A stretch of DNA of 64,000 nucleotides from an uncultured Muribaculaceae bacterium (GTDB lineage: Bacteria > Bacteroidota > Bacteroidia > Bacteroidales > Muribaculaceae). A program made the translations under genes and the position numbers. Shown here piece by piece: positions 34,501 through 42,968 of the stretch (positions are counted from its first letter, which is position 1; every line of letters begins with the position of its first letter). The notes below the pieces were generated by a model, which searched no databases, was not told the origin of the DNA, and saw nothing but the letters and a program-made list of their open reading frames with translations. The stretch is taken from positions 1 to 64,000 of the forward strand of contig CANQRV010000007.1 of the NCBI GenBank assembly GCA_947626355.1, read 5' to 3'.

Positions 34501-34850
34501 ACCTTTACGCCGTATTTCTCCAGCACGCCGTCGTGGAAGAGCTGCACTCCGCAGTTGAGCGCCGTCTGGCCGCCGAAGGCGAGCATGATGCCGTCGGGAC
34601 GCTCCTTCTCGATCACCTTCTCTACGAAATAAGGGGTCACGGGAAGGAAATATATGTTGTCGGCCACGCCTTCCGAAGTCTGCACCGTGGCGATATTGGG
34701 ATTGATCAGTACTGTCTCTATGCCCTCTTCACGGAGTGCCTTGAGGGCCTGCGAGCCTGAATAGTCGAATTCACCGGCCTCGCCGATCTTCAATGCCCCG
34801 GAGCCGAGCAGAAGCACTTTCTTTATACTCTCGTTTCTGTTTGTTTCCAT
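31557..34850 (-). CDS. carB: Carbamoyl-phosphate synthase large subunit
   Basis: Makes carbamoyl phosphate from bicarbonate, ATP and CarA-derived ammonia, for pyrimidines and arginine. About 1097 residues from the ATG at 34850; a TTG 12 bases further up is possible but less likely. Two homologous ATP-grasp halves are clear: the first begins VLLLGSGALKIGEAGEFDYS and the second VVLGSGAYRIGSSVEFDWCG. A C-terminal MGS-like regulatory domain begins near LLSIGTPKQKVAML. It starts 21 bases after carA ends, in the order purF-type, carA, carB. Confidence 0.97.
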   Translation of the reverse strand: METNRNESIKKVLLLGSGALKIGEAGEFDYSGSQALKALREEGIETVLINPNIATVQTSEGVADNIYFLPVTPYFVEKVIEKERPDGIMLAFGGQTALNCGVQLFHDGVLEKYGVKVLGTPVEAIIDTEDREKFVEKLNEIDVKTIKSEAVESAEAACEAAKRLGYPVIVRAAYALGGLGSGFCDNEEELLSTVEKAFSFSPQVLIEKSLRGWKEVEYEVVRDRFDNCITVCNMENFDPLGIHTGESIVIAPSQTLSNRDYHKLRELSIKIIRHIGIVGECNVQYAYDPESEDYRVIEVNARLSRSSALASKATGYPLAFVAAKLGLGYGLFDIKNSVTKTTGAFFEPALDYVVCKIPRWDLGKFHGVDKELGSIMKSVGEVMAIGRTFEEAIQKGLRMIGQGMHGFVENKELVIPDIDKALREPTDKRIFVISKAFRAGYTVDQVHRLTMIDKWFLEKLMNIMHTSEELHALDTVAKDVKDIEGGVAALTELCRQPDNYELLLRAKMQGFSDFQVSRALGLEKRLGVDHGIKAVRLARKELGIVPVVKQIDTLAAEYPAQTNYLYLTYSGKTNDIHYEHDDRSIVVLGSGAYRIGSSVEFDWCGVQALNTIRKEGYRSVMINYNPETVSTDYDMCDRLYFDELSFERVMDILELETPHGVIVSTGGQIPNNLAMRLDEEHVPILGTSAKSIDNAEDRDKFSAMLDRIGVDQPEWSALTSMEDINAFVDKVGFPVLVRPSYVLSGAAMNVCSNPEELERFLKLAANVSKQHPVVVSQFIEHAKEVEMDAVAKDGEIIAYAISEHIEFAGVHSGDATIQFPPQKLYVETVRRIKRISREIARELKISGPFNIQFLARDNDIKVIECNLRASRSFPFVSKVLKINLIELATKIMLGIPVEKPDKNLFDLDYVGIKASQFSFNRLQNADPVLGVDMVSTGEVGCLGRDTQCAVLKSMLSVGYRIPKKNVLLSIGTPKQKVAMLEAARLLSEKGYHIYATGGSSKFLSDNGIENTRVYWPDEPEKKPQAIDLLHSKEIELVVNTPKNLTPGELRNGYRIRRAAIDLNIPLITNVRLASAFINAFCTMTLDDLCIAPWSEYK

Positions 34851-34871
34851 ATCTGTTTTCAAGCTTGGGGA

Positions 34872-36014
34872 TTAAAGAAGTTTTACAAAATCATCAAACA
34901 GGAATTCCGTATCGGTCGGCCCCGAGGCGGCCTCCGGGTGGAACTGCGCCGAAAACCACGGGTTCTTCTTGTGGCGGATACCCTCGTTGGAGCCGTCGTT
35001 CATATTGATGAAGAGGGGTTCCCAGTCTTTGGAGAGTGTCGATGAGTCTACCGCATAGCCGTGGTTTTGCGAGGTGATGAAGCATCTGTCGGTGCCGGCC
35101 ATCCTCACCGGCTGGTTATGGCTGCGGTGGCCGTATTTGAGCTTGTAGATGTGGGCTCCGGCCGCCTTGGAGAGCAGCTGGTTGCCCATGCAGATGCCGA
35201 AAATGGGGAGCTCCGGATTGGTGAACGCCTTACGGAGGTTGGCCACGGCCGCCTCACAGCGATCGGGGTCGCCGGGGCCGTTGGAGAGGAATAGTCCGTC
35301 AAACTTCAGATTGTTGTAGTCGTAGTCCCATGGCACCCTGACCACCTCGACGCCGCGCTTCAGCAGACAGCGGATGATGTTCGACTTAACGCCGCAGTCC
35401 ACGAGCACCACCCTCTTTCGGCCGGGCTCGTTGAGCGTGCTGTCGATCACTTCGGCGGGAGCGTCGGCGGCGAGAACGCGGCTCTCGCCCTGCGCATACA
35501 CTACAGGCGTCTTCGTGCTCACGATGTCGACGTAGTTGATGGCGCCGTAGTCGGGCATCTCGGGCTCCTCTGCCTCCGGTTCGTCGTCAAACACTATCTT
35601 GCCCATCATCACTCCGTGCTCGCGGAGGTTTTTCGTGAGGGCGCGGGTGTCGATGCCCGTCACTCCCACCACCTTCTCGCGTTTCAGCCAGTCGCCGAGG
35701 CTCTCCCGGGCGTTCCAGTGGCAGTAGGCGGGGGAGTAGTCGCTCACGATAATGGCGTCGGCGTGTATCCTGTCGCTCTCCATGTTGACAGGCAGCCCGT
35801 CGGGTCCTGTCTCCGTGGAGGGCACGCCATAGTTGCCCACAAGAGGATAGGTCAGCGTCATAAGCTGCCCGGCATACGACGGATCCGTCAGGCTTTCCGG
35901 ATAGCCTGTCATGGCCGTGTTGAACACCACTTCTCCGGCTATCGGTCTCTCATAGCCAAACGACTTGCCTTCATATCGGCTCCCGTCGTCGAGGATAAGC
36001 GTCACTTTTCTCAT
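34872..36014 (-). CDS. carA: Carbamoyl-phosphate synthase small subunit
   Basis: The glutaminase subunit that feeds ammonia to CarB. 380 residues, normal length. The N-terminal CPSase domain (VFNTAMTGYPESLTDPSY) is followed by a class I glutamine amidotransferase domain with the nucleophile C275 in GICMGNQ (more often GICLGHQ), SQNHGYAVD, and the catalytic His/Glu in QFHPEA. A weak hairpin lies just upstream, between the purF-type gene and this one. Confidence 0.97.
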   Translation of the reverse strand: MRKVTLILDDGSRYEGKSFGYERPIAGEVVFNTAMTGYPESLTDPSYAGQLMTLTYPLVGNYGVPSTETGPDGLPVNMESDRIHADAIIVSDYSPAYCHWNARESLGDWLKREKVVGVTGIDTRALTKNLREHGVMMGKIVFDDEPEAEEPEMPDYGAINYVDIVSTKTPVVYAQGESRVLAADAPAEVIDSTLNEPGRKRVVLVDCGVKSNIIRCLLKRGVEVVRVPWDYDYNNLKFDGLFLSNGPGDPDRCEAAVANLRKAFTNPELPIFGICMGNQLLSKAAGAHIYKLKYGHRSHNQPVRMAGTDRCFITSQNHGYAVDSSTLSKDWEPLFINMNDGSNEGIRHKKNPWFSAQFHPEAASGPTDTEFLFDDFVKLL

Positions 36015-36035
36015 TGTGTATGATGGTGTCAGATA

Positions 36036-36062
36036 TAAAAAGAAGCGCCCGGGCTCCCGGGA
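36036..36062 (-). terminator. Weak hairpin between purF-type gene and carA
   Basis: On the minus strand CCCGG-GAGC-CCGGG is followed by CGCTTCTTTTTAT. The 5-base stem with a T-run could act as a leaky terminator or attenuator in the 57-base gap, adjusting carAB expression. Short stem, so low confidence. Confidence 0.35.
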
Positions 36063-36071
36063 CCGGAAGCG

Positions 36072-37970
36072 TCAGGCGTTCTTTATATGTGGTTCGTAGA
36101 TTTGTTCTATATAATTGATAAAGGCTTCGTTGACGAGCTTCACGCCTCCCTGGGTCGGATAGTCGCCGCTGAAATACCAGTCGCCCGGATGGCCGGGACA
36201 CGCCTCATGCAGCCCTTTGAGTGGCTGAAACACCAGCTCCACCTCGGCTCTCGTGCCTTCCGGAGTCAGCAGCTCCGCGATCTTGCGCGAGATCTCCTCA
36301 TCGCTGAAGGGAGCGTAAATCTCCTTCACGTGGTTGACCATCTGCTCCTTAGGGAGGCCGCGCTGTGCCACTGATGCGGCGTACGCCTTGTCGATGATGT
36401 CGGTCATCCCACGTTCCACCAGCAGCGCTATCGCGGCCTTGAAGGCGATGAACTCGCTCATGCGCGACATGTCGATGCCGTAGTAGTCGGGATACCTCAC
36501 CTGCGGCGATGAGCTCACCACCACTATCTTCTTAGGATTCAGCCGGTCGAGGATCGAGAGGATGCTCTGCTTCAGCGTGGTGCCGCGCACTATGCTGTCG
36601 TCGATCACCACCAGATTGTCTTTCCCGGGGCGTATCGTTCCGTAGGTTATGTCGTAGACGTGGGCGGCAAGGTCGTTGCGGCTGTTGCCCTCCGCTATGA
36701 AGGTGCGCAGCTTGATGTCCTTGATGGCCACCTTCTCGTTGCGGATGAAGCGGGAGAGTATCTTCTCTATCTTCTCGGTCGTGGCCTCGGCTCCCAACTG
36801 CTCTATCTCGTAGGCTTTCTGGCGGTTGAGGTAGTCCTCGAGCCCCTGGAGCAGACCATTGTATGCCACCTCGGCCGTGTTGGGGATGAAGGAGAAGACT
36901 GTGTTGTCGAGGTCATGGCCGATGGCGTCGAGTATCGCCGGCACGAGCTTGCGTCCGAGCTCCTTGCGCTCGCGGTAGATGTCGATGTCGCTTCCACGGC
37001 TGAAATAGATGCGTTCGAAGGAGCATGGGCGCACCTTCCGGGGCTTGTTGATCTGCACGAGGCGGCTCTCGCCGCGCTTGTTGATGAGCAGCGACTGTCC
37101 CGGCTGGAGCTCGTGGATCCTCTCGGCCGGCACGTTGAAGGCCGTCTGTATCACGGGGCGCTCCGAGGCCAGCACGGCCACCTCGTCATCCTCGTAATAG
37201 AACGCGGTGCGGATGCCCCACGGGTCGCGGATGGCAAAAGACTCGCCGCTCCCCGTGATGCCACACATCACGTAGCCGCCGTCCCAGTCCTTGCTTGTTG
37301 ACCGTAGCACGTTGGCCAGGTCGAGATGGTCTTCGATGTAGTGGGTGATGTCCATGCCCGTGAGCCCCTCGGCCTCCGCTATACGGTATACCCTCTCCAC
37401 CTCTCGGTCGAGACGGTGGCCCACCTGCTCGAGCATTATGTATGTGTCGGCATATTTGCGCGGATGCTGGCCGATGGCCGTGATGCGAGCGAATATCTCG
37501 TCGACATTGGTCATGTTGAAGTTGCCGCAGAGCGCCAGGTTCTTGGCGCGCCAGTTGTTGCGGCGCAGGAAGGGATGCACGTAGGAGATGCCTGATCGCC
37601 CGGTGGTGGAATATCTCAGATGCCCCATATAGAGCTCGCCTGCGAAAGGAAGTGTCTTCTTGGCCAGCTCCGCGTCATGGAGCTCGCTCTCGGTGAGGTC
37701 CTTGAAGTTTTCCTGAAGCAGTCCGAAGACATCGGTGATGGCGCCCGAGCCGAGGGCACGTTCCCTGAACATATATTCCTCGCCGGGGTTGGCCTCGAGC
37801 TTCACGCTTGCCACTCCGGCTCCCTCCTGGCCTCTGTTGTGCTGCTTCTCCATGAGCAGGTAGAGCTTGTTGAGACCATACATCCAGGTCCCGTATTTCT
37901 CCTGATAGTATTCAAGAGGCTTCAGGAGGCGTATCATTGCAACGCCGCATTCGTGTTTCAACTGATCCAT
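36072..37970 (-). CDS. purF: Amidophosphoribosyltransferase, long PurF-type
   Basis: A class II glutamine amidotransferase fused to a phosphoribosyltransferase, the first step of purine synthesis in PurF. The N-terminal Cys nucleophile is C8 in MDQLKHECGV, which implies processing or a start-proximal variant, since PurF usually has it at residue 2 or after a short propeptide. The PRPP site is VVIDDSIVRGTTLK. At about 632 residues it is longer than typical PurF (about 500), so it may be the second, long paralogue known in Bacteroidetes. The ATG at 37970 is chosen because ATGs further up lie at or before the transcription start implied by the -7 box at 38030-38037. Confidence 0.87.
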   Translation of the reverse strand: MDQLKHECGVAMIRLLKPLEYYQEKYGTWMYGLNKLYLLMEKQHNRGQEGAGVASVKLEANPGEEYMFRERALGSGAITDVFGLLQENFKDLTESELHDAELAKKTLPFAGELYMGHLRYSTTGRSGISYVHPFLRRNNWRAKNLALCGNFNMTNVDEIFARITAIGQHPRKYADTYIMLEQVGHRLDREVERVYRIAEAEGLTGMDITHYIEDHLDLANVLRSTSKDWDGGYVMCGITGSGESFAIRDPWGIRTAFYYEDDEVAVLASERPVIQTAFNVPAERIHELQPGQSLLINKRGESRLVQINKPRKVRPCSFERIYFSRGSDIDIYRERKELGRKLVPAILDAIGHDLDNTVFSFIPNTAEVAYNGLLQGLEDYLNRQKAYEIEQLGAEATTEKIEKILSRFIRNEKVAIKDIKLRTFIAEGNSRNDLAAHVYDITYGTIRPGKDNLVVIDDSIVRGTTLKQSILSILDRLNPKKIVVVSSSPQVRYPDYYGIDMSRMSEFIAFKAAIALLVERGMTDIIDKAYAASVAQRGLPKEQMVNHVKEIYAPFSDEEISRKIAELLTPEGTRAEVELVFQPLKGLHEACPGHPGDWYFSGDYPTQGGVKLVNEAFINYIEQIYEPHIKNA

Positions 37971-38029
37971 GTCTATTCTGTGGAGGAAGCTTGGTTTGTC
38001 GGTCGGACCCTTATCTCCCATTCCCGCTG

Positions 38030-38037
38030 CAAAGTTA
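38030..38037 (-). promoter_or_regulatory. -7 box of the purF-carA-carB unit
   Basis: On the minus strand TAACTTTG (38030-38037) is a perfect -7 box, 60 bases before the chosen ATG at 37970. No TTTG box is seen 19-21 bases upstream. It is divergent from the nucleosidase promoter, 75 bases away. Confidence 0.5.
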
Positions 38038-38112
38038 ATAAAAATTTGCCGAATATCTTTTATCGCGGGGGCCGCGTTGCCGTTCATGTGGCGTTTTTTG
38101 AGCTTTTTTTGT

Positions 38113-38120
38113 TAACTTTG
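38113..38120 (+). promoter_or_regulatory. -7 box of the nucleosidase gene
   Basis: A perfect TAACTTTG (38113-38120), 28 bases before the ATG at 38149. The expected TTTG box is not at the usual distance. Confidence 0.45.
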
Positions 38121-38148
38121 CCGCAGATAACAGGACTTACGATATATT

Positions 38149-38829
38149 ATGAAGATTCTCATACTGGTGGCCATGGACAAGGAGCTGAATCTCCTTCTTG
38201 GCGCGATGTCTGAATATCAGCAGGATGAAGTTGACGGGATGACTGTCTGGCGCGGACATGCCGGGCGCCACGAGGTGGCAGTGGCCAGATGCGGCATCGG
38301 CAAGGTCAATGCCGCCGTCAATGCCTGGCGTCTATGCCGGGCTCTGGAGCCGGAGCTGGTGGTCAACAGCGGCGTGGCCGGAGGCGCCGACGCCTCCCTT
38401 CCCGTCGGCACACTGCTGGTGGCTTCCGAGGCCACAAATCATGACGTGTGGTGTGGCCCCGGCACTCAGTGGGGTGCCCCCGACGGCTTCCCGGTGAGGT
38501 TCCGCTCCGGATCCCGTATCCTTGAGCTCGCAGCGGCCCTCAGGCGCGATGACGTAGTGGAAGGGCTCATCTGCAGCGGCGACCGCTTCATCACGTCGCC
38601 CGAAGAGGTGGCCTCCATAAAGTCCCGTTTCAGCGACGCGCTCGCCGTCGACATGGAGTCGGCCCCCATAATGCAGGTATGCTCCATGCTCGGCATCGAG
38701 TGCAATATCCTGCGCGTGGTGAGCGACACACCCGGAAGCGGCGACAATCTCGCGCAGTATCATGACTTCTTCGAGCGTGCGCCCGAGAAGTCGTTCGCTC
38801 TCATTTCCTACTTCCTGGAAAATTACTGA
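38149..38829 (+). CDS. MTA/SAH-type nucleosidase
   Basis: A 226-residue phosphorylase-fold enzyme that probably removes adenine from methylthioadenosine and S-adenosylhomocysteine. Seen: VAMDKELNLL with E12 as the probable general base, VNSGVAGG for the substrate loop, SGDRFI, VDMESA with E170 for ribose, and VVSDTPG with D193 for catalysis. A futalosine hydrolase (MqnB) has a similar fold and cannot be excluded, so no symbol is given. Its last 7 bases overlap the end of the Cys-rich gene on the opposite strand. Confidence 0.85.
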   Translation: MKILILVAMDKELNLLLGAMSEYQQDEVDGMTVWRGHAGRHEVAVARCGIGKVNAAVNAWRLCRALEPELVVNSGVAGGADASLPVGTLLVASEATNHDVWCGPGTQWGAPDGFPVRFRSGSRILELAAALRRDDVVEGLICSGDRFITSPEEVASIKSRFSDALAVDMESAPIMQVCSMLGIECNILRVVSDTPGSGDNLAQYHDFFERAPEKSFALISYFLENY

Positions 38830-39008
38830 GAGGAGCAATCGCTGTCGCTTTTCTCCTGGCATCTGCCGGATATGGGACACCCGCAGCACCCCGAGGACAT
38901 CTTGCCGCTCTTGCGGTCCTTATGGGCTTTTATCGACTTTACGATCACCCATATCAGGGCGCCGGCAAGCACTCCGCCGGCGAGTATGTATTGTATTATG
39001 AGGTTCAT
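38823..39008 (-). CDS. FeoB-associated-type small Cys-rich membrane protein
   Basis: A 61-residue protein with one N-terminal membrane helix (IIQYILAGGVLAGALIWVIV), a basic segment (KAHKDRKSGK) and a Cys cluster (SGCCGCPISGRCQ, plus one near the end). This is the layout of the small proteins often found beside the ferrous-iron carrier FeoB, but no feoB is in this window. The ATG overlaps the topB stop by 4 bases (ATGA), so it is translationally coupled to topB. Its 3' end overlaps the nucleosidase gene by 7 bases. Confidence 0.75.
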   Translation of the reverse strand: MNLIIQYILAGGVLAGALIWVIVKSIKAHKDRKSGKMSSGCCGCPISGRCQEKSDSDCSSQ

Positions 39009-40894
39009 GCAGTGGCTCCTTTCTTCTTGTCGCCGGTGTTGTCGGCGCGTTTGCGTGTCCTGGCCGGCTTCGCTGCAGCCGGTGTCTGTTGCGCGGCTAT
39101 GCGCCTGTTGCTCGTGTCGAGCATCACCGCTTCGGTGATGGCGCATATCATCTTCTTTATCTGGTCGATGAATTCGGTCGCGCTGTATGTGCCCCGCTCT
39201 ATCTCACGCAGCTTCCCTTCCCAGATGCCCGTCAGCTTCGCGCTCTTGAGAAGCTCCTCCTTGATGAGCGATATCAGCTGTATGCCGGCCTCGGTGGCCC
39301 TCAGCGACTTGCGTTCCTTGCGTATATACCCCCTTTTATATAGGGTCTCGATTATGGCGGCGCGTGTCGACGGACGGCCTATTCCGTTGGCCTTCAGTGC
39401 TTCACGCAGGTCTTCGTCGTCGACGGTGGCGCCGGCTGTCTCCATTGCTTTCAGCAGGGTGCCCTCTGTGTAGTATTTGGGTGGTTGAGTGGTCTTCTTC
39501 ACCACCTTCGGGGTGTGCGGCCCGCTCTCGCCGGGGGTAAAGGCAGGGAGCACGCGGTTGTCACCCTCTTCTTCGTTTTCAGCCGTCTCCGGCCTGGCTT
39601 GGGTGCCCGACTGGAACACTGTGCGCCATCCCAGATCCATGATTACCTTACCGCTGGTCTTGAATCCTGTCTTCCCCGTGTGTCCTTTCACGCTGATCTG
39701 CTCGAAGGTGCAGTCGGGATAGAAGGCGGCTATGAAACGGCGCGCTATGAGGTCAAACACCTTCCGCTCCGTGTCGCCCAGTGTCGGGGGGAGTGGCTGA
39801 CCGGTCGGAATGATGGCGTGGTGGTCGGTCACTTTCGATGAGTCGAACACCTTGCTGCTTTTTCTCAGCTTCTTGCCGCGCAGGGGAGTGAGCAGCTCGC
39901 CGTATTGCGTCATGCCGTTGAGGATGGAGCCGCATTTCGGATATATGTCGTTGCTCAGGTACGTGGTGTCGACGCGCGGATAAGTGGTGAGCTTTTTCTC
40001 GTAGAGACTCTGGATGGTCTTGAGGGTGGCTTCAGCTCCGAGACCGAACTTCCGGTTGCATTCCACCTGTAGCGAGGTGAGGTCGAAGAGCTTCGGAGGA
40101 GCCTCCTTTCCTTTCTTTCTGGCAACGTCGTCGATCTGGAATTCCTGACTGCCGATCTGTGTGGCGAGCGCCTGAGCCTCCTGCTCGGTCTTGAACGCCT
40201 TGCAGGTTGCTGAGAAGAGGGTATCGCGGTAGAGGGTCTTGAGCTCCCGGTAGTCGGTGGGCACGAAGTTGTCGATCTCGAGCTGGCGCCCTACGACTAT
40301 GGCGAGGGTGGGGGTCTGCACCCTGCCGATAGAGAGTATCTGTCGGTCGCTGGCGTATTTAAGGGTGTAGAGCCGGGTGGCGTTCATTCCGAGCACCCAG
40401 TCGCCGATGGCGCGGCAGAGCCCGGCCTCGTAGAGCGGCTGCATCGACTCGTGGGTGCGGAGGTTGCGGAAGCCATCCCTGATGGCCTCGTCGGTAAGCG
40501 AGTTGATCCATAGACGCTTCACGGGCTTGTCGCAGCCCGCTTTCTGCATCACCCAGCGCTGGATGAGCTCTCCCTCCTGTCCGGCATCGCCGCAGTTGAT
40601 CACCTCGTCGGCCTGCGTTATCAGCCATTTGATGACATTGAACTGCTGTTCGATCCCTTTGTCTTCTATGAGCTTGATCGAGAAGCGCGGAGGAATCATC
40701 GGCAGCGTCGAGAGAGCCCAGTGTCTCCATGCCGGCGTGTAGTCGTTGGGAGCCTTGAGTGTGCAGAGGTGGCCGAAGGTCCACGTGACGCAGTATTCCG
40801 GCCCCTCCATATATCCCGGATGGGAGATGTCGGCGCCCAGTATGCGCGCTATGTCCTTGCCTACGCTCGGCTTCTCGGTGATGCAGAGTATCAT
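39005..40894 (-). CDS. topB: DNA topoisomerase III
   Basis: A type IA topoisomerase of 629 residues that relaxes or decatenates DNA. Toprim domain at the N-terminus (CITEKPSVGKDIA; DAGQEGELIQR at about 103-113) and the active-site Tyr305 in TTYPRVDTTYL. The C-terminus is a basic Ala/Lys/Arg tail without zinc-finger Cys clusters. It lies 15 bases after mazG and overlaps the Cys-rich gene downstream, so mazG, topB and the Cys-rich gene form one transcript. Confidence 0.95.
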   Translation of the reverse strand: MILCITEKPSVGKDIARILGADISHPGYMEGPEYCVTWTFGHLCTLKAPNDYTPAWRHWALSTLPMIPPRFSIKLIEDKGIEQQFNVIKWLITQADEVINCGDAGQEGELIQRWVMQKAGCDKPVKRLWINSLTDEAIRDGFRNLRTHESMQPLYEAGLCRAIGDWVLGMNATRLYTLKYASDRQILSIGRVQTPTLAIVVGRQLEIDNFVPTDYRELKTLYRDTLFSATCKAFKTEQEAQALATQIGSQEFQIDDVARKKGKEAPPKLFDLTSLQVECNRKFGLGAEATLKTIQSLYEKKLTTYPRVDTTYLSNDIYPKCGSILNGMTQYGELLTPLRGKKLRKSSKVFDSSKVTDHHAIIPTGQPLPPTLGDTERKVFDLIARRFIAAFYPDCTFEQISVKGHTGKTGFKTSGKVIMDLGWRTVFQSGTQARPETAENEEEGDNRVLPAFTPGESGPHTPKVVKKTTQPPKYYTEGTLLKAMETAGATVDDEDLREALKANGIGRPSTRAAIIETLYKRGYIRKERKSLRATEAGIQLISLIKEELLKSAKLTGIWEGKLREIERGTYSATEFIDQIKKMICAITEAVMLDTSNRRIAAQQTPAAAKPARTRKRADNTGDKKKGATA

Positions 40895-40909
40895 TTGCTG
40901 CTCAATGCC

Positions 40910-41698
40910 TTATTGCCGTTCGAGACGTTTGGCCTCGTCCCATATCCGGTCCATCTCGGCGAGGGTCATGTCGTGGAGGCTTCTGCCGGCCTCGGCAGCC
41001 TTCTTCTCGAGATAGTTGAAGCGTCTGATGAATTTCCGGTTGGTCTTCTCAAGGGCGTTGTCGGGATCCACCCCGTTGAGACGCGCGGCATTGATCACCG
41101 CGAAGAGAAGGTCGCCGAATTCCTCCTCCATTCCATCTTTGTTTCCCTTGCGTATCTCGGCCTCGGCCTCGGCGAGCTCTTCTTTCACCTTGTCCCATAC
41201 CTGTAGGGGCTCCTCCCAGTCGAATCCGACGTTGCGCACTTTCTCCTGGATGCGGTTGGCCTTGATCAGCGACGGCAGCGACGAAGGCACTCCGGCGAGC
41301 ACCGTCTTGTTGCCACCCTTCTCCCTGAGCTTTATCTCCTCCCAGTTCTCGGCCACCTTCCTGGCAGTGTCTGCCTTCACGTCGCCGTAGATGTGGGGAT
41401 GGCGGAATATGAGCTTCTCGGTCAGCGCCATGCAGACGTCGGCTATGTCAAACTCTCCTTTCTCCTCGGCGATCTTCGAATAGAAGGCCACATGGAGCAG
41501 CACGTCGCCCAGCTCCTTGCGTATGTTGGGCGTGTCGTCGGATATGAGGGCGTCGGCAAGCTCGAATACTTCCTCCACGGTGTTGGGCCTCAGCGACTCA
41601 TTGGTCTGCTTGGCGTCCCACGGACATTTTACCCTCAGGGTGTCGAGCACGTCGAGAAACTTCCCGAATGCCTCTGTCTTCTCTTCTCTTGTATGCAT
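40910..41698 (-). CDS. mazG: Nucleoside triphosphate pyrophosphohydrolase MazG
   Basis: Hydrolyses (d)NTPs to monophosphates, which helps to clean the pool. 262 residues, the E. coli length. Two MazG repeats are visible: RVKCPWDAKQTNESLRPNTVEEVFEL with the EExxE-type helix, and the later EPLQVWDKVKEELAEAEAEI and EEEFGDLLFAVIN. The ATG at 41698 (MHTREEK) is chosen over a longer frame because the -7 box at 41754-41761 puts the transcription start near 41747, past the upstream ATG. Confidence 0.95.
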   Translation of the reverse strand: MHTREEKTEAFGKFLDVLDTLRVKCPWDAKQTNESLRPNTVEEVFELADALISDDTPNIRKELGDVLLHVAFYSKIAEEKGEFDIADVCMALTEKLIFRHPHIYGDVKADTARKVAENWEEIKLREKGGNKTVLAGVPSSLPSLIKANRIQEKVRNVGFDWEEPLQVWDKVKEELAEAEAEIRKGNKDGMEEEFGDLLFAVINAARLNGVDPDNALEKTNRKFIRRFNYLEKKAAEAGRSLHDMTLAEMDRIWDEAKRLERQ

Positions 41699-41753
41699 CT
41701 TGTAGTGTTTTATGCCCTTTATGCGCCCGGGGCGCCAGCGGCTTTTCACAGTG

Positions 41754-41784
41754 CAAAGTTACACAACATTTCTTCAATTGCCAA
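41754..41784 (-). promoter_or_regulatory. Promoter of the mazG-topB operon
   Basis: On the minus strand TTGG (41781-41784, partial -33), a 19-base spacer and a perfect TAACTTTG (41754-41761). It excludes the upstream in-frame ATG at 41749 as the start of MazG. Confidence 0.5.
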
Positions 41785-41847
41785 GAGCGTCGCGATTTTG
41801 CCGACAGGATATCCCTCTCTCCGTCCGCTCTCCATCGAGAGGTTTAT

Positions 41848-41878
41848 TTTGTTATTGAGAGGATTTTTGTTAACTTTG
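41848..41878 (+). promoter_or_regulatory. Promoter of the nrnA-glmM transcript
   Basis: TTTG (41848-41851), a 19-base spacer and TAACTTTG (41871-41878) match both boxes. It drives nrnA 50 bases on and probably the closely spaced genes after it. Confidence 0.75.
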
Positions 41879-41927
41879 TGGCTTGAAATCGCGTCGGGCC
41901 GCTCCCGGCGGTTCAACGCCCTGATTC

Positions 41928-42968
41928 ATGGAAAGATTAATCGACAACTCTCTGGCCAGCCGCCTGTCGGATTTCATCGACGAAAGCCGCAGGATCGTGC
42001 TCACGTGCCACGTTCGTCCCGACGGCGATGCCATTGGGAGCACCCTCGGCCTCTGGCATCTGCTCCGCTCCCTGGGCAAGGAGGCGGCGGTAGTCGTGCC
42101 CGACCAGCCCCCGCGCTCCCTCGCGTTCCTCCCGGGCTTCGAGCAGATTGCCGTCTTCACACGTCACGACCCTTATTGCAAGTCGCTCGTCGACGAGGCC
42201 GACCTCATCATCATGTGTGATTTCAATACGGCTTCGCGGCAGGACCAGCTCGCTCCGCTTATTCAGAACGCGCATTGCCGCAAAGCGCTCATCGACCATC
42301 ACAGGGAGCCCGACAGGATCGCCGATCTGATGATATCATATCCCGACATGTCGTCGACATGCGAGCTTGTGTTCCGGCTCATCGCGGAGATGGGTCTGGC
42401 GGGAGAGGTCAACCTCGACTGCGCAACCTGTCTGCTCACCGGCATAATCACCGACTCCAGAAACTTCACCGTCAACTGCAAGCATCCCGACATCTACGAG
42501 ATACAGATGCGTCTGCTCGGCATGGGGGTCGATAAAGACCGCATCGTGCGTGAGGCTCTCACGTCGAAATCTCTCGACGCGCTGCGCCTCGAGGCTTACG
42601 CCATACTTAAGAAGATGGAAGTGTTCCAGGAGCACAAGGCCGCCCTAATCACCCTCTCGCGCGACGAGCTCACCCGCTTCTCCTATGTGAGGGGCGATAC
42701 GGAGGGACTTGTCAACCGTCCGCTCGAGGTCAAGTCGATCAGGTATTCCGTTTTCATGCGCGAAGACGACGACTGCGTGAAGGTGTCGGCCCGGAGCGTC
42801 AATAATTTTCCGGTATCTGAGATCTGCAAGGAGCTTTACGGCGGCGGAGGCCATATCCAGGCTGCCGGCGGGGAGTTTTTCGGCTCTCTTGACGACTGCC
42901 GCAGGATTCTTCTCGACAACATGCATAAATTCGACAAATATCTTAAAGAAAAATATATCCCGGAATGA
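41928..42968 (+). CDS. nrnA: DHH-family phosphoesterase, NrnA type
   Basis: A 346-residue DHH/DHHA1 enzyme that degrades short oligoribonucleotides and probably pAp. Metal motifs: HVRPDGDAIGS (D-x-D), LIIMCDFNTA, and the DHH box ALIDHHREPD. The C-terminal DHHA1 substrate domain has YGGGGHIQAAGGEF. The last 4 bases (ATGA) overlap the DUF4827 gene. Confidence 0.92.
   Translation: MERLIDNSLASRLSDFIDESRRIVLTCHVRPDGDAIGSTLGLWHLLRSLGKEAAVVVPDQPPRSLAFLPGFEQIAVFTRHDPYCKSLVDEADLIIMCDFNTASRQDQLAPLIQNAHCRKALIDHHREPDRIADLMISYPDMSSTCELVFRLIAEMGLAGEVNLDCATCLLTGIITDSRNFTVNCKHPDIYEIQMRLLGMGVDKDRIVREALTSKSLDALRLEAYAILKKMEVFQEHKAALITLSRDELTRFSYVRGDTEGLVNRPLEVKSIRYSVFMREDDDCVKVSARSVNNFPVSEICKELYGGGGHIQAAGGEFFGSLDDCRRILLDNMHKFDKYLKEKYIPE

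Noticed and set aside
33438..34760. Long plus-strand frame opposite carB
   Set aside because: Shadow of carB, which is certain.
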